NCBI GenBank assembly: GCA_010094045.1
Contig: ML986595.1
Span: 467,988 to 531,987, forward strand
Direction: 5' to 3'
Origin: Lojkania enalia
Taxonomy: Eukaryota > Ascomycota > Dothideomycetes > Pleosporales
Length of the DNA: 64,000 nucleotides
Both the position numbers and the translations under genes were made by a program. This document shows, in pieces, positions 10,363-20,749 of the stretch (the first letter of the stretch is position 1; every line of letters begins with the position of its first letter). The notes below the pieces were generated by a model. That model did not search any database, was not told the DNA's origin, and worked only from the letters and a program-made list of their open reading frames with translations.

Positions 10363-11532
10363 ATGCATCACATTTCAATACCAATTATCCTCTTAGCCTG
10401 CTTGCAATTAGTCAGCCCCTTTGCAGTCAATACAGGAGATATCGTCACAGCACGGGGCGAGAACCGAGAGAGTGACTACCTCGATGAAGCCGTCTTCCTT
10501 GCTGAATGCCATAAGTTCAAGCAAGGCAGCGACGAGCGAACGTCCCTTGAAGACTTCTTCCTATACTACCCTGTCTATGACTAGGTCCCGCATAACCGCT
10601 CAACCTCAGTCAGGGACTACGTCACGGCACCATTCGCAAAGGGCCAGCGCGTTGATTGGACGCTTGCTACACAAAAAGAGCCGCTGTTAGCAACATTTGA
10701 AAGAATTAGTAGGAAATTTAAAGTTTGGGATCTCGACAACGAAGGGGATCCTGACACGCATGTTACCGGCGTCGCCGACCTAGGGGGCAAGGGCATGCTT
10801 GCTACGATAAGCCCTGGGACTTCAGCATGTCGATCGGAGACTGGGACTACAAATGCAAAGCGCCCTACTACTGCACGCACGAGCGTCGCCGGATTCGCCG
10901 TACTGTTTTTGACATCTACAGCACGGTCACTGAAGTCGAGATTATGGGAGCTTCGCCTCGCGTACATAACGGTAAGATAGATCCACGTGTCATTAGTGTA
11001 GGCGGGCAAGCATTCTACAACCTTAGGTTCGCGGACAAGGAAAATGTAGGCGGCGCATTCGAATATGCCATCGACCCGGAACGAAAGCGTCACACTATCC
11101 GCTTCGATATCTAGAAAGGCCAACACGAAGACGATGCAAAGTACTACCCAGACCGCATCAAAGAGATATCCGATCACCTCTTCAACGATGTGACCGATGA
11201 GATCATGAAGAAGGCAAAAAAAGATATTTGCTTGGACGGAGACCAGAGTTCGGATCCGTTACAGTGCATTTACAAGGTTCCGTTCCCGTCACACATCAAG
11301 GTGCAGGTTCAAACTACTAGCCAGACGCAGCTGGATTGGAGCGCGACAGATGTGATTGATAATTTTTGTAGAAAGTGATAATGAGGGTGGGTATGGCGAT
11401 GGTGCAGCACTGGCGAAGACTCTTTCAGGAGCTCTTGGGGACCTTTCTGCTGTGCTTTCAGGAGAATATAGTGCTGCGGCGAGTGTATTGGGTGGGGTCA
11501 CTGGCAGCTATGAGGTTGCGGCTTGCGCATAG
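10363..11532 (+). pseudogene. Decayed gene for a secreted protein of unknown family
   Basis: An ATG at 10363 opens with a clear signal peptide (MHHISIPIILLACLQLVSPF). The frame stops at TAG 10582-10584 but continues in phase with protein-like sequence (DWTLATQKEPLLATF, KFKVWDLDNEGDPDTHV). Near 10785-10800 the coding register shifts by one base and continues as CYDKPWDFSMSIGDWDYKC through GGQAFYNLRFADKENVGG. A second TAG (11112-11114) interrupts the same frame, which resumes as EISDHLFNDVTDEIMKKA and PFPSHIKVQVQTTS. A second shift near 11373 leads to GDGAALAKTLSGALGDLSAV, ending TAG at 11532. Together this traces one ancestral protein of roughly 385 residues. The stops are TAG, compatible with CAG-to-TAG transitions. 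No intron explains the breaks, since the gaps are far too short. Family not recognised. Confidence 0.7.
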
Positions 11533-11732
11533 ATAAAATGGCTGTCAGCTTCGGCACGTGAGCGCGTGAGTTTACGGGAGAGTTTTTACATATCCAGCCT
11601 AATTATTTATTAAATATTAGGATAGATTTACTACTTTTATGGCGTTTACTATGTCCAAGATTCTAATATCGAGCATTGCTCTCATGGGCTTGCTTTACTT
11701 TTGAATTTAATACACACTTTTATATTTGCCTC

Positions 11733-13631
11733 CTATACTTGCTCTGACCACGCAAAGGTGTATCCAAAGGGCATCCATTTAATCATGCTCTCTACGCGGC
11801 TAATGGATTCGTTTTTCACTTTAATAAGCTGTACGACCATATATGTGCTTGGAACATTCTGCGCCGGAGGTAGTGGGCCTGGATACGACGCCGGATAGTC
11901 TACTAGCGCAACTACAAGAACTAGTCCTGAGCGTACATCTGTGACTAAAACCCGGCGGTCACGGATGGTAGTCGTAGTGTTGAAGAGACCATTAGGATTG
12001 CTTCCATAACCATTCATCTGTGCGGCGCAAGTCAAGTTTCCCTGAACTCCGTTGTCACGCCTAACGCACGCAGCCGCGAAAGCAACTTCGGCAGAAGAGT
12101 GACGCTCTAGTCCATTTAAGTAAGCTTCGATCAATTGGGGATCAATGGCATTATGCTCGTCATTCTCTTCGACTATTGGCTCCAATGAACCAAGGTCATC
12201 GCCCTGCCACTCAATCGGCAACGGTGGGCGCATTAGAGTTTGCGTGCCACCTCTTTCACCACTCGATTCCGCTCGCACGGCAATTGCCTCAATTACAGTA
12301 ATCTTCCCCTTCTCAAGCTTGATCTGAAGAGCAAGAAGGCCTGGAGTGGCTTGTTCTTTAATCAAACCCCAGTAAGCTGCTGTTCCCATGGCAGGGTTAG
12401 AAAATTTCGCTGCGTGCCCGTTACTACCTGGTTTTGAAACATAGGTAATAGTTTGCCAGAGCCCATCCCCCAAAGCTAGAAATTGGCCATTCTCGGAATA
12501 TCTAACTCCTTGTGCTAATGGTAATTTAGAAGTGTCGTTATTGAGTAATGCCTCTAGCACTTGATCGATCAAGCCGCTACTATTGAATTTCGTGCCTTCC
12601 AAACAGGCATAGTTGCACGGATCGGGTGCTGTAACACTTGTGCCAGTTCCACGTAAATCAACCGACTCGCCAGCGTCGAATGCTGTGCGCATGCCGTAAG
12701 GTACCTCGGTCAAGGTCATTTCAATTCGGAAAAGCTTCTCACCGCGCAAACGGAAAGCTTCAGAAGCCGCCAACGTTCGTGGAACATCAAAGTATGGGGG
12801 AATCGGATTAGAGGTGCCATTTACACTAGGGAGCTCACGAACGGTCCCATTATGATCGAATATGGTGATTGCAAAAACCGCTTGGCGCTCCTCGTCCACG
12901 ACTGGATACCTACGATCGCGGATCTCCGTGACGAAGCCCAAGAAACCCGTCTGAAACTGGGCTTCGCATCCCAACGATGCAAAGCTTGTGTCATTAGAGT
13001 GACCGTAAGGGTCACCATTCCGCTGATTGGTCGTCTGGAGCCCATCTTCTAATCGGTTACAATCCTTGTCGAAGAATGAGTAATCGCCTTTCGGGTCGTT
13101 GCGTTCCATGCCAGTATAGTACTTATTTGTTTGTGTAATGAGTCTTTCACGCGATATCCTCTGCTCGAGCGGTACAGCCTCTAACCACACAGGTTCTGGG
13201 ACCGTCATGTTCTCATAGCGAGCAGCCCCGATCGCGTCGCGAGTAATTTGAGTCTCGATTTCACTGACTCTCCCATCGTCCTCCACCCTAAGGCGTACAA
13301 CGTAGATTATGCCAACGCCATTTTCGGTCATGGTCGTGATAGCGGCCACTTGTCTAGACTCGGGGTCAGAGAACACGTGGTTGTATTTGCCGAGTTTTCC
13401 CGCGATTTTCCATTCCCCTTCTCCTAACTTGAGTTTTTGACTATTCTCGACATATATAACATCCGGTGTGGTAGGAAGCCTGGATGGATCATGAGCTACC
13501 ATAGCATTCAAGAAGTCTGAGAGGATGCCTTCTAAGCACAATCGATCGCAGGATGGTGCTTCATCTTGAGCAGAGGCAATGGTTACTATCCACGAGGCTG
13601 CGGTAACGAGTATCGTGAAGAAAGGCCTCAT
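11733..13631 (-). CDS. Secreted protein with two tandem DUF8021 domains
   Basis: Single-exon gene, 632 residues from the ATG at 13631. The N-terminus MRPFFTILVTAASWIVTIAS is a signal peptide; starting there is preferred over an in-frame ATG 21 codons upstream, which would bury it. Two homologous halves follow. The first opens CDRLCLEGILSDFLNAMVAHD with VENSQKLKLGEGEW. The second opens CNYACLEGTKFN, then LIDQVLEALLNNDTSKLPLA and YSENGQFLALGDGLW. Each half carries the NTF2/SnoaL-like layout described for DUF8021 fungal proteins, and in each a cysteine-containing segment precedes an IRDRR motif (TEIRDRRYPV; TTIRDRRVLV). Several N-x-S/T sites fit secretion. Activity is unknown. It is convergent with the decayed gene to its left, 200 bp away. 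Confidence 0.82.
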   Translation of the reverse strand: MRPFFTILVTAASWIVTIASAQDEAPSCDRLCLEGILSDFLNAMVAHDPSRLPTTPDVIYVENSQKLKLGEGEWKIAGKLGKYNHVFSDPESRQVAAITTMTENGVGIIYVVRLRVEDDGRVSEIETQITRDAIGAARYENMTVPEPVWLEAVPLEQRISRERLITQTNKYYTGMERNDPKGDYSFFDKDCNRLEDGLQTTNQRNGDPYGHSNDTSFASLGCEAQFQTGFLGFVTEIRDRRYPVVDEERQAVFAITIFDHNGTVRELPSVNGTSNPIPPYFDVPRTLAASEAFRLRGEKLFRIEMTLTEVPYGMRTAFDAGESVDLRGTGTSVTAPDPCNYACLEGTKFNSSGLIDQVLEALLNNDTSKLPLAQGVRYSENGQFLALGDGLWQTITYVSKPGSNGHAAKFSNPAMGTAAYWGLIKEQATPGLLALQIKLEKGKITVIEAIAVRAESSGERGGTQTLMRPPLPIEWQGDDLGSLEPIVEENDEHNAIDPQLIEAYLNGLERHSSAEVAFAAACVRRDNGVQGNLTCAAQMNGYGSNPNGLFNTTTTIRDRRVLVTDVRSGLVLVVALVDYPASYPGPLPPAQNVPSTYMVVQLIKVKNESISRVESMIKWMPFGYTFAWSEQV

Positions 13632-14705
13632 AATCGCTAGGGTCGAGCGAGGCTTAGCGATCTTGAAAATGGCTTCTTTCCCTTTGGAGATCAATCTGAT
13701 CTGCAGAGAGCAAACAGACTCAGATAAATGTTCAAACCGTTCAACGCTCTTCGAACAGTTTACAATTCATAGTGCGGGGTTACAAGAAGTATTATGCAAT
13801 GAGTAACAGATCTTTTTCTGCAACCACCTTTATCCGCATAGGATAGCTAAGTCTGCACCACTTTGGGATAGATCATTTATTTAACCTTCGGGATTTAAGC
13901 ATAAAGTAATCCGGCATTTATATGCCCCACGTATCCCCTAGCCCCACATAAAGACGTCAAAAATCAGTTACTGTAGAATGAAGCGAGGAAGTTTCTTTTA
14001 GATTAGAAAGTTTCAGGATAGTATGTTAGATAATATTTAATATAATATTTAATTCAGCACTGTAAGAGAATTTTTCAAGTTATTTAAATTAACTAAACGG
14101 CCTTGACAGCCCCTAGATGCTAAAAGTTGAAAGACGAACATCGCATTATGCCTATCTCGGCCACTGGTGTGATTAGAATTGATTGTTGACATGTATCAAC
14201 TCGAATAATTGTTTGTAGTGACAGTCCTATCACATCGCCGGCATCCGGATTAAAGCCCTACAGTCCTAGAATACCGCAATATTTCTTTAGTGGTCCGATT
14301 ACATTCTTGTGAATTCAACGCCCTATAATCAGCCCTGTGCCCGCGAAGAAGAACCAATCCACAGCGGAAACACACTCACCAGCGCCATTGTTACGTACAT
14401 TTTGGGACCACTTTAGCGAGGCCATAAGTCACAAGGCTTATTCTGTTTCCTGACCCAGGGCCTGTGCTGAAATATACGCATTTTTAGCAGCTCGTGATAA
14501 AACCCACTAGCTAGTTTAGTATATATGCGTTTGTGACTGCACAAAATAGCTACCCCGCTATCAAAATTTGAAACCAAGCCCGATCTAGTCACTTCAATCA
14601 TGCAGCGAGATTGGCGTCAGTTGCTCCCATATCCCAAATGAACTATCTTATTCATTCAGCTATCACTTGCTTAGTTCCCCAAAACCGGGGCTTTCGGTTC
14701 GCTCA
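13632..14705. other. AT-rich divergent intergenic region
   Basis: Lies between the DUF8021 gene start and the repeat array in front of the methyltransferase gene. It includes a very AT-rich stretch (about 14010-14050, TAATATTTAATATAATATT). No coding structure was seen. Confidence 0.45.
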
Positions 14706-14818
14706 GTAACATATTGAAAACACATTCGTTCGATTCGTGACATATCGATAACAAAATCGCCTGACCGGTGACATATCAACAACAAAGGTCATTAGGCCGA
14801 TGACATATCGAAAGCAAA
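14706..14818 (+). promoter_or_regulatory. Four 31-bp-spaced repeats upstream of arsenite methyltransferase
   Basis: A core close to GTGACATATCGAAAACAAA occurs four times, starting at 14706, 14737, 14768 and 14800. The steps are 31, 31 and 32 bp, about three helical turns each. The core TGACATATC is identical in copies 2-4; copy 1 reads TAACATATT. The sequence between cores is not conserved. The last copy ends about 60 bp before the ATG at 14880. Phase-locked copies so close to the start suggest co-operative binding of a regulator to one face of the helix. No metal-response or other known fungal element was recognised. Confidence 0.72.
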
Positions 14819-14879
14819 TAAAAGGACGTACGGAGCAGACCTTGAGAGTTGACGAGCGATTTCACCAAGCGTCATCAAA

Positions 14880-15845
14880 ATGGAGTCTAGTCAGATTTAC
14901 CAAGAGGTTTCGAAGCACTACAGCAGCATCGCGAATGCTGCCGAGAATGCCGAATACAGTCGCAAAGTTGCTGTAGCGTTCGGCTACTCCGAAGAAGAGC
15001 TCGCTGCAATTCCTCGGGATGCAAATCTGGGGGTCAGCTGCGGGAACCCTGTTGCTCTTGCAAACTTGAAAGAGGGAGAAACTATCATTGATCTCGGAAG
15101 TGGCGCGGGATTTGATGTCTTCCTTGCTGCTAAACGCGTTGGGCCGACTGGAAAAGCCATTGGTGTTGATATGAACCGAGTAAGTCTATAAGTTATTCGG
15201 CCATTAATAGATAAGCACTTGACTTAGATGGGATCAGGACATGCTTACTCGTGCCAACCGAAATCTCGACAGATCGACACTGACTAACATTAGCTTCGTC
15301 GAATCGCAAATTACTTCCATAGCGCTAAAAGGTCAGATCGCGAACTGCATTATCTCCAACTGTGTCATAAACCTGGTACCTCAAGAGCAGAAGCATCGGG
15401 TATTCGAGGAGATGTTCCGATTGCTGAAACCGGGCGGCAGAGTCGCCATTTCCGACATTCTAGCCAAGATGTCACTTCCTGATGACCTAACCAAGAACCT
15501 CGCAGCTTACGTGGGTTGCATCAGCGGCGCTAGCGAAGTGGCTGAGTACGAAAAGTGGCTCCATGATGCTGGCTTTGTTGGTATAAAGATTGTGGATACC
15601 GGCGCCGACCTGAACGTTTACCGAACGGCAGACAAACCTGAGATTGCTTGCTGTGCGGGCCAAACCTCACCCGCGAAAGATGAGAAGGTTGCAAGCCCTT
15701 GTTCTACAGCGGATGTGTATGCAGATATGGATCTGAATCAGTGGGCAGGTTCGTAATATAACCTTTTTGCGTGATTTGAAATGCCTCTAAATACTAACAA
15801 AGCTCATGACTAGGTTCTTACAAGATATTTGCTCTAAAGCCGTAG
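14880..15845 (+). CDS. arsM: Arsenite S-adenosylmethionine methyltransferase (ArsM/AS3MT-like)
   Basis: Transfers methyl groups from S-adenosylmethionine to trivalent arsenic, giving methylarsenicals. Exons 14880-15179, 15238-15748 and 15814-15845 give 280 residues; the last exon encodes only [13 protein letters not shown] motif I is DLGSGAGFD at 71-79, followed by GKAIGVDMN at about 91-99. The family cysteines are in place: Cys54 in GVSCGNP, Cys142 in NCVINL and Cys194 in YVGCISGA; Cys238-239 follow in [19 protein letters not shown] (about 162-174) is the usual post-motif region. The GVSCGNP context, preceded by AAIPRDANL, separates it from generic class-I methyltransferases. The frame is intact. 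Four phased repeats lie directly upstream. Another methylated substrate cannot be excluded, but the cysteine set favours arsenic detoxification. Confidence 0.9.
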
Positions 15846-18793
15846 AGATGCTACCTAGATCAGGAGTTGTCCGCTATGGCCCTACAATCTTTTCGCCCAG
15901 AAAATATTCACTTCAGAACACTCCAGTCCCAACACTACGCATCTCCTCGGAGTGTTCGTTACTCTTGCCATAGCTTCTCTAGTTTCTGCGTCATACGGAC
16001 TCAAATTTCAAGATGTGATTATCAACCCTTTGCTCCGCTTCTTAAGGCACATATGAAGTGTGTGAATATATTTTCCAGCTGGGCTCAATAAGAATCGCAG
16101 TGATACAGCCCATAGGAAGACCTAGACCCCATATCCCACTAACTACAAATAGTCAAGTCGTTTATAATAGGCGATAATCAAGCTAACGTACTCACTACCA
16201 GATGTTACAATTTGTAGAGGGTCCCTACAGGTCAGTAGTGTAAAACTTCTAAGCTTGAAGCACTTACTGCAACCTAATACTTTATTATCTTGCCGAATTT
16301 CATACAATGAACATATTTCCACACTTGAGTTTGCCGAACTCTTATATGAGGTACTGTAGCGTGATTATAAGAAGGATGCGTAGACGTGCGGAGCTGCGGT
16401 CACGTGACAATGTGATATGTGGGCATAATAGAAGTATTATTGGAGGAATGTCAGCTGCACCTCTCCTAAATGAGCACATGTATAGGAAGATGCGAGGGTG
16501 TACGGCACGAGAATTCTTGCCAGTTCTTAGTCATCCACCTTGGGCGCTCATCCGATGGTTACATAGCTCTTGGAGTCTTACCAAATCTTGTAGGAATGCT
16601 CCCCTTAGGAAGCAGTGATATAGCGTAGTAATATGAAACCGAAATTTGTCCTGAGATTTATTCTCTTAAGAGCACGAAAATATGTTCGTATATATTGGAA
16701 ATTGATCTCGGTCATTCTATGCATCTAATCATTCTACTAACTTGCCGCCATGCACATTCTTCCTCTTGTAGTCATCACATCCACGATCATTCCGACTGGC
16801 GTAGGTGAGCCTCTGTCGTCACCTCACAGGCATGCCTTGCATCACTTTTAACATTTCAAAGGCTCCTTGGGTTCTAACTCAACACCCCCTTTCCCATTAA
16901 AATACGTGAAACTCTATCTCAAAGCGATATTTTATAAGTAGAATCAGCCACTCACGTTGAATTGACGGATCACAACATAAAGCAAACAGCCCTGAGCAAC
17001 TTGAAGACAAGAATTCGACTCTTACGTCCTACTCAACTAAATTTACGTTCGAGAACGCTCAAACCCCCTTCACCAACATATTTAAGGGGAAGGACGACAA
17101 TATTGTCAAACGTGCCATTGGTGACCATAAAAAATTGACAATGACTTCCATTGGCAATCATTTTTCTCTAGAATACTTGACCGTTATGGCTGTTGACGAG
17201 AATATATACATGTCATCCGAGTCCATATCAGAACTCCAAGGTTACATGTATCACACGATCCTTATTAAGGATTAGCCCTGATGTAATGTGATACCTAGGA
17301 CAGAAGGTATATATAGCCTTGATCCTCTATAGATATGAATCAACACAGTTCCCCTCCTCATCTGCCCTGATACTTTACAAAAACAAAAGGCTGACCTTAG
17401 CTTTGACAAGGTGGGATTGGATACTCTAGACGAGTATGCTTACATATTAGCCCTACATTTCTCTTCTGTCTTAGGTTGGGGATTTTTCAATGTCCTTTAA
17501 AGCAGCTAACTCCTGACCCATACTGTACAATGCCTAGAGAGCTGCCAAAGAACATACCTCGCACCGGATCCAATTTTCCATTCCCGTGAGGAAAAGGGAA
17601 AGATAAATATTCTCAAACTTATCGATGTTGGCTATGAACTCGGCTCGCTGCGTAATAAACCCTCCGCAATCAACGTTTCAATCTAAACTAAATCTCTTAG
17701 AGAATGAGTGCATGGCTATGTTCAAATTTTTTTCAAGACAAGCAAGATGGAGCTGGGTGCAACAGCGCAATAGCCATTACAGTCTACCAAAATGGAGAAA
17801 CTATAGATCCTGTGCCTCTATGCGACAATACGCAAGAGAAAAAAAAGACTGCGGTGAGCTCGCAACCGACATTTGCAAAGGGGGTCGAACGAGCATGCCT
17901 AACAAAGTATCCGAGGAGCACTATAACATCAAGTGCTGGATGAATTAGGCGGAAAACAGAGATGTGATGGAGCCTGATGATCAGTGTAAGAAATCTACCC
18001 GGTATTATACGAAAGGTCAGATCGGGTACAAAATCGAGCCATTTAGGCTGTAGAGGGAGCTCCCATTTCGAAGCGATAATCTTACAACCCGGATATCTAT
18101 TAGGTGACGATGAGTCTATTTAATAGCAGTGTACCTACGCATCTCTCTCCTTTCTCTTCACATTTCTCATGCAGGCCTATGAGAAAACGATTGAACGGGC
18201 AAGTCGAGTTGTAAAATTACTGTGGGATAGTTGAATTTTGTATTTCATTGTGGTTCTACCCTGTCCAGCATCCGATTCGTCCCGTCCACGGAACGCTCTT
18301 TCTGAAACACAGTTTCGAAGTGTAGGAGATGACCCTACAGCCCTGGGATTTAGCGATGAAAAGTCGTCGTAGTGAGACATCTGTCTTCTCCCAGGACGGC
18401 CGGCGCATTATTCATTGACCAGCTATGCAAAATGCGCAGTGCCTTTGTCGCCGCATCCCAGGATATCTGACACTCAGTGTCAAAGTGGGTTCGAGAACAT
18501 TGATCGCTTTAAGTCATGAGCGGCATAACTAGCATGCCTTGCTTATGAGGAGACGCTATTTGCTCAATACGACATTAGATGAAAAAAAGTCTGAGTGCTC
18601 CTGCCATAGGTTTGCGATGCTCGACATGCAAGCCGTTCAAGAAGTGTAAAGAGGAAATTCTGGTCCAGCCGTCATATGCAACCAACCCATACGGGAAATT
18701 GGACTAAACGCTCGTCAAAGTAACAATCATAAACACCATAGTACAAAAAATAATGCTCTGAGATGCCCCGGAATTGTAAATGTAGGATGAAAA
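15846..18793. other. AT-rich, gene-poor block with possible gene remnants
   Basis: About 2.9 kb without a convincing gene. An ATG at 16750 after GCCGCC begins MHILPLVVITSTIIPTGV, signal-peptide-like, and is followed by a possible intron. Then come two long but mutually out-of-phase open stretches. One includes FTFENAQTPFTNIFKGKD and NHFSLEYLTVMAVDENIY and ends at TAG near 17275. This looks like a decayed small secreted protein, without homologue recognised. A further fragment near 17745-17940 (CNSAIAITVYQNGETIDPVP) may be a separate remnant. Near 18579 a 42-codon frame with CSTCKPFKKC recalls half of a Zn2Cys6 motif. Confidence 0.35.
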
Positions 18794-20749
18794 TCACGGC
18801 CGGTCTGAAGGATTGGCAAAATCCCGGAATTGAGTACTAGGAGCACGTCGCTGCGGGAACCGAGGTAGCGGTACACATGGAGGTGGTGGAGGGCTCGCAG
18901 CTGCCGATCGAAGCGATGGGGGTAGAGCGTCATCCCAAGCCGGTGGAGTATATGTTGATGTATCAAGTTGAGGAGATGATAAAATCTGTTGGGCCATGAT
19001 ACCCTCCATTCGTATTAAAGAATCGTCTAGATCGCCAAAGGCCCATCCCTGCGAAGAAGTTGTCAAACTCCTCGAGACGTTTGAGAATGCTGGGTCATCA
19101 CTCATTTCTGCTATCTCCATGGCGTCGAGCGAATCATTCGAAGCTTTTCCATATCCCATGAAAACATTCTGACGGAGCTTTGCCGGACTGCATTGACGAG
19201 GCTCATTCGATCCATGTATCTCCCGTATAAGATTCTGTCTATTTGTGCCAACGTGCGTTTCGAGATTCCCCTGAAATGGTGTCGAGAGTAGTCGTCTTGT
19301 TCGCTCGGCAACCATGGGATCATGAGTCCGTAAATTAATGCCCGCATGCACACCGGGATGCTCGACTCCAATGTTCATTGAATCAGGGCCTTGACGACCA
19401 AGAAATGATTTGCTTGAGAAATGATCTGATACCTTGGAAGAATGGCTTTTTGGTGATTTCAATAACGCCTCTTGTTTGCTTTCCGACCGATCGGTGGTAG
19501 ACGTGGCCTGGTCCAAAGGAAGCTGAAACTTCTCAGCCAGGTCGTATACCCGCTCTAAGATCCCGTCGATACCACATGGGTAATCGCCAAACTCTAGATC
19601 TTCGACTAGTTCTCGAGCATTGTCTGGAGTCCAGTCTAATCTCACACTTGATTTAGATTCCCTAAACTGTCTCCAGGGCTCTGCTAACTCTTGACGCTGG
19701 AGTAAACTCTGAATCATGCCAGAGTGATCTAGATCGATCCTAGTTTTTGCATTCACACTCTTGAAATGGACCTTCTTAGAATGGATAGCTCGGGATGCGA
19801 AACAATCTAAGCCCTCGAACAATTTTGCGCAATAAGGACATGCACATGCGGTCTTAGGGCCGGAAAGCACCGCCACTCGCTCTTTTAAATCACACTGTCG
19901 ACATCCGTGGTTTTTGTGATGACGGTCATAGCCAGCTTTGGTCTTTGTGCGTACCTGGCAGTGAGGACATATCCACTCTTTGCGTTGGCTATGATTATTC
20001 TCCTCATGATTGAGGCAGTCACCGTATCGAACAAAATCTTGTGTGCAGTACATGCACTCGTATTTCCGAGTTCGGCTTAATTTCGATGATTCCAAGTGGC
20101 CCGAAGGGGTAGATTCGCTAGAAAGTGTATATGGTGATTGCGGTACGGAGGTACTGCTGAAGGGTTGATTGTAAGATTCGGAGAGATGTTGAGGTGAAGA
20201 AAAACTTGGAGCAGCCGGGCTACTCCTTTTTAAAGGGTCATCCTGAAAATTGCCTGGAATAAGCGGACTTATGTGGCACGATCGCTCTTGTAAAGATAGC
20301 ATTGAGCTCTCGACCTCGGAAGATGGTCGGGATCCGTACCCGGAGTCTCTGGAAGAACTTGATAGTCGATGTGAGTGCATACCGTGAGAATGCCTCAGTA
20401 TTGACGACTGATGCGAAGCACGGTTGGAGGGTTTTAGGGTCGTTTCACTCAATCGCAGTACATCGCTCTCTCTTAGGAATTTCAATTCCTCAAGTATATC
20501 TAGGACATCATCCTCGACAAACTTGAGTAGTAGCCTTAAATCAAATTTCCGATAGGACCGAGCAATCTTGAAGAACTCTTCATCCTGAGCGAGTTCGTAG
20601 CCCCGTATGATCTCGGCAACATGGTACCGACTAAAGAATTGTTCGAACTTGTCGTTACCGCATCCTTTTCCGACCACCATAGCAGGTTCATAAGCATTAG
20701 ACGAGACGTGCTGGCCTCCGGGGTCCGAACTTGAGCATTCGTGTGCCAT
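18794..20749 (-). CDS. C2H2 zinc-finger protein, putative transcription factor
   Basis: Uninterrupted frame of 651 residues from the ATG at 20749 (A at -3). An in-frame ATG at 20800 would add 17 residues. The N-terminal third has FEQFFSRYHVAEIIRGYELA and a leucine-rich helical stretch (LRLLLKFVEDDVLDILEELK), then a Ser/Pro-rich linker. Next come classical C2H2 fingers: CMYCTQDFVRYGDCLNHEENNH (Cx2Cx12Hx4H, split here as CMYC...H/H) and CPHCQVRTKTKAGYDRHHKNH (Cx2Cx12Hx3H). A looser third, CPYCAKLFEGLDCF with distal H/H, follows. The C-terminus is disordered with a PPPPPC run. The layout is that of fungal C2H2 regulators of unknown target; a nuclear location is inferred. It is the only clearly intact gene between the methyltransferase and 27.5 kb. 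Confidence 0.78.
   Translation of the reverse strand: MAHECSSSDPGGQHVSSNAYEPAMVVGKGCGNDKFEQFFSRYHVAEIIRGYELAQDEEFFKIARSYRKFDLRLLLKFVEDDVLDILEELKFLRESDVLRLSETTLKPSNRASHQSSILRHSHGMHSHRLSSSSRDSGYGSRPSSEVESSMLSLQERSCHISPLIPGNFQDDPLKRSSPAAPSFSSPQHLSESYNQPFSSTSVPQSPYTLSSESTPSGHLESSKLSRTRKYECMYCTQDFVRYGDCLNHEENNHSQRKEWICPHCQVRTKTKAGYDRHHKNHGCRQCDLKERVAVLSGPKTACACPYCAKLFEGLDCFASRAIHSKKVHFKSVNAKTRIDLDHSGMIQSLLQRQELAEPWRQFRESKSSVRLDWTPDNARELVEDLEFGDYPCGIDGILERVYDLAEKFQLPLDQATSTTDRSESKQEALLKSPKSHSSKVSDHFSSKSFLGRQGPDSMNIGVEHPGVHAGINLRTHDPMVAERTRRLLSTPFQGNLETHVGTNRQNLIREIHGSNEPRQCSPAKLRQNVFMGYGKASNDSLDAMEIAEMSDDPAFSNVSRSLTTSSQGWAFGDLDDSLIRMEGIMAQQILSSPQLDTSTYTPPAWDDALPPSLRSAAASPPPPPCVPLPRFPQRRAPSTQFRDFANPSDRP

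Noticed and set aside
1..16000. Idea that the whole left segment is one biosynthetic gene cluster
   Set aside because: No polyketide synthase, peptide synthetase, terpene or P450 gene is present. The arsM motif set points to arsenic rather than a pathway, so only the peptide/UstYa pair is kept as a hypothesis.
18579..18707. 42-codon frame with CSTCKPFKKC resembling half of a Zn2Cys6 cluster
   Set aside because: Only three to four of six cysteines, no following regulator domain, no exon partner.
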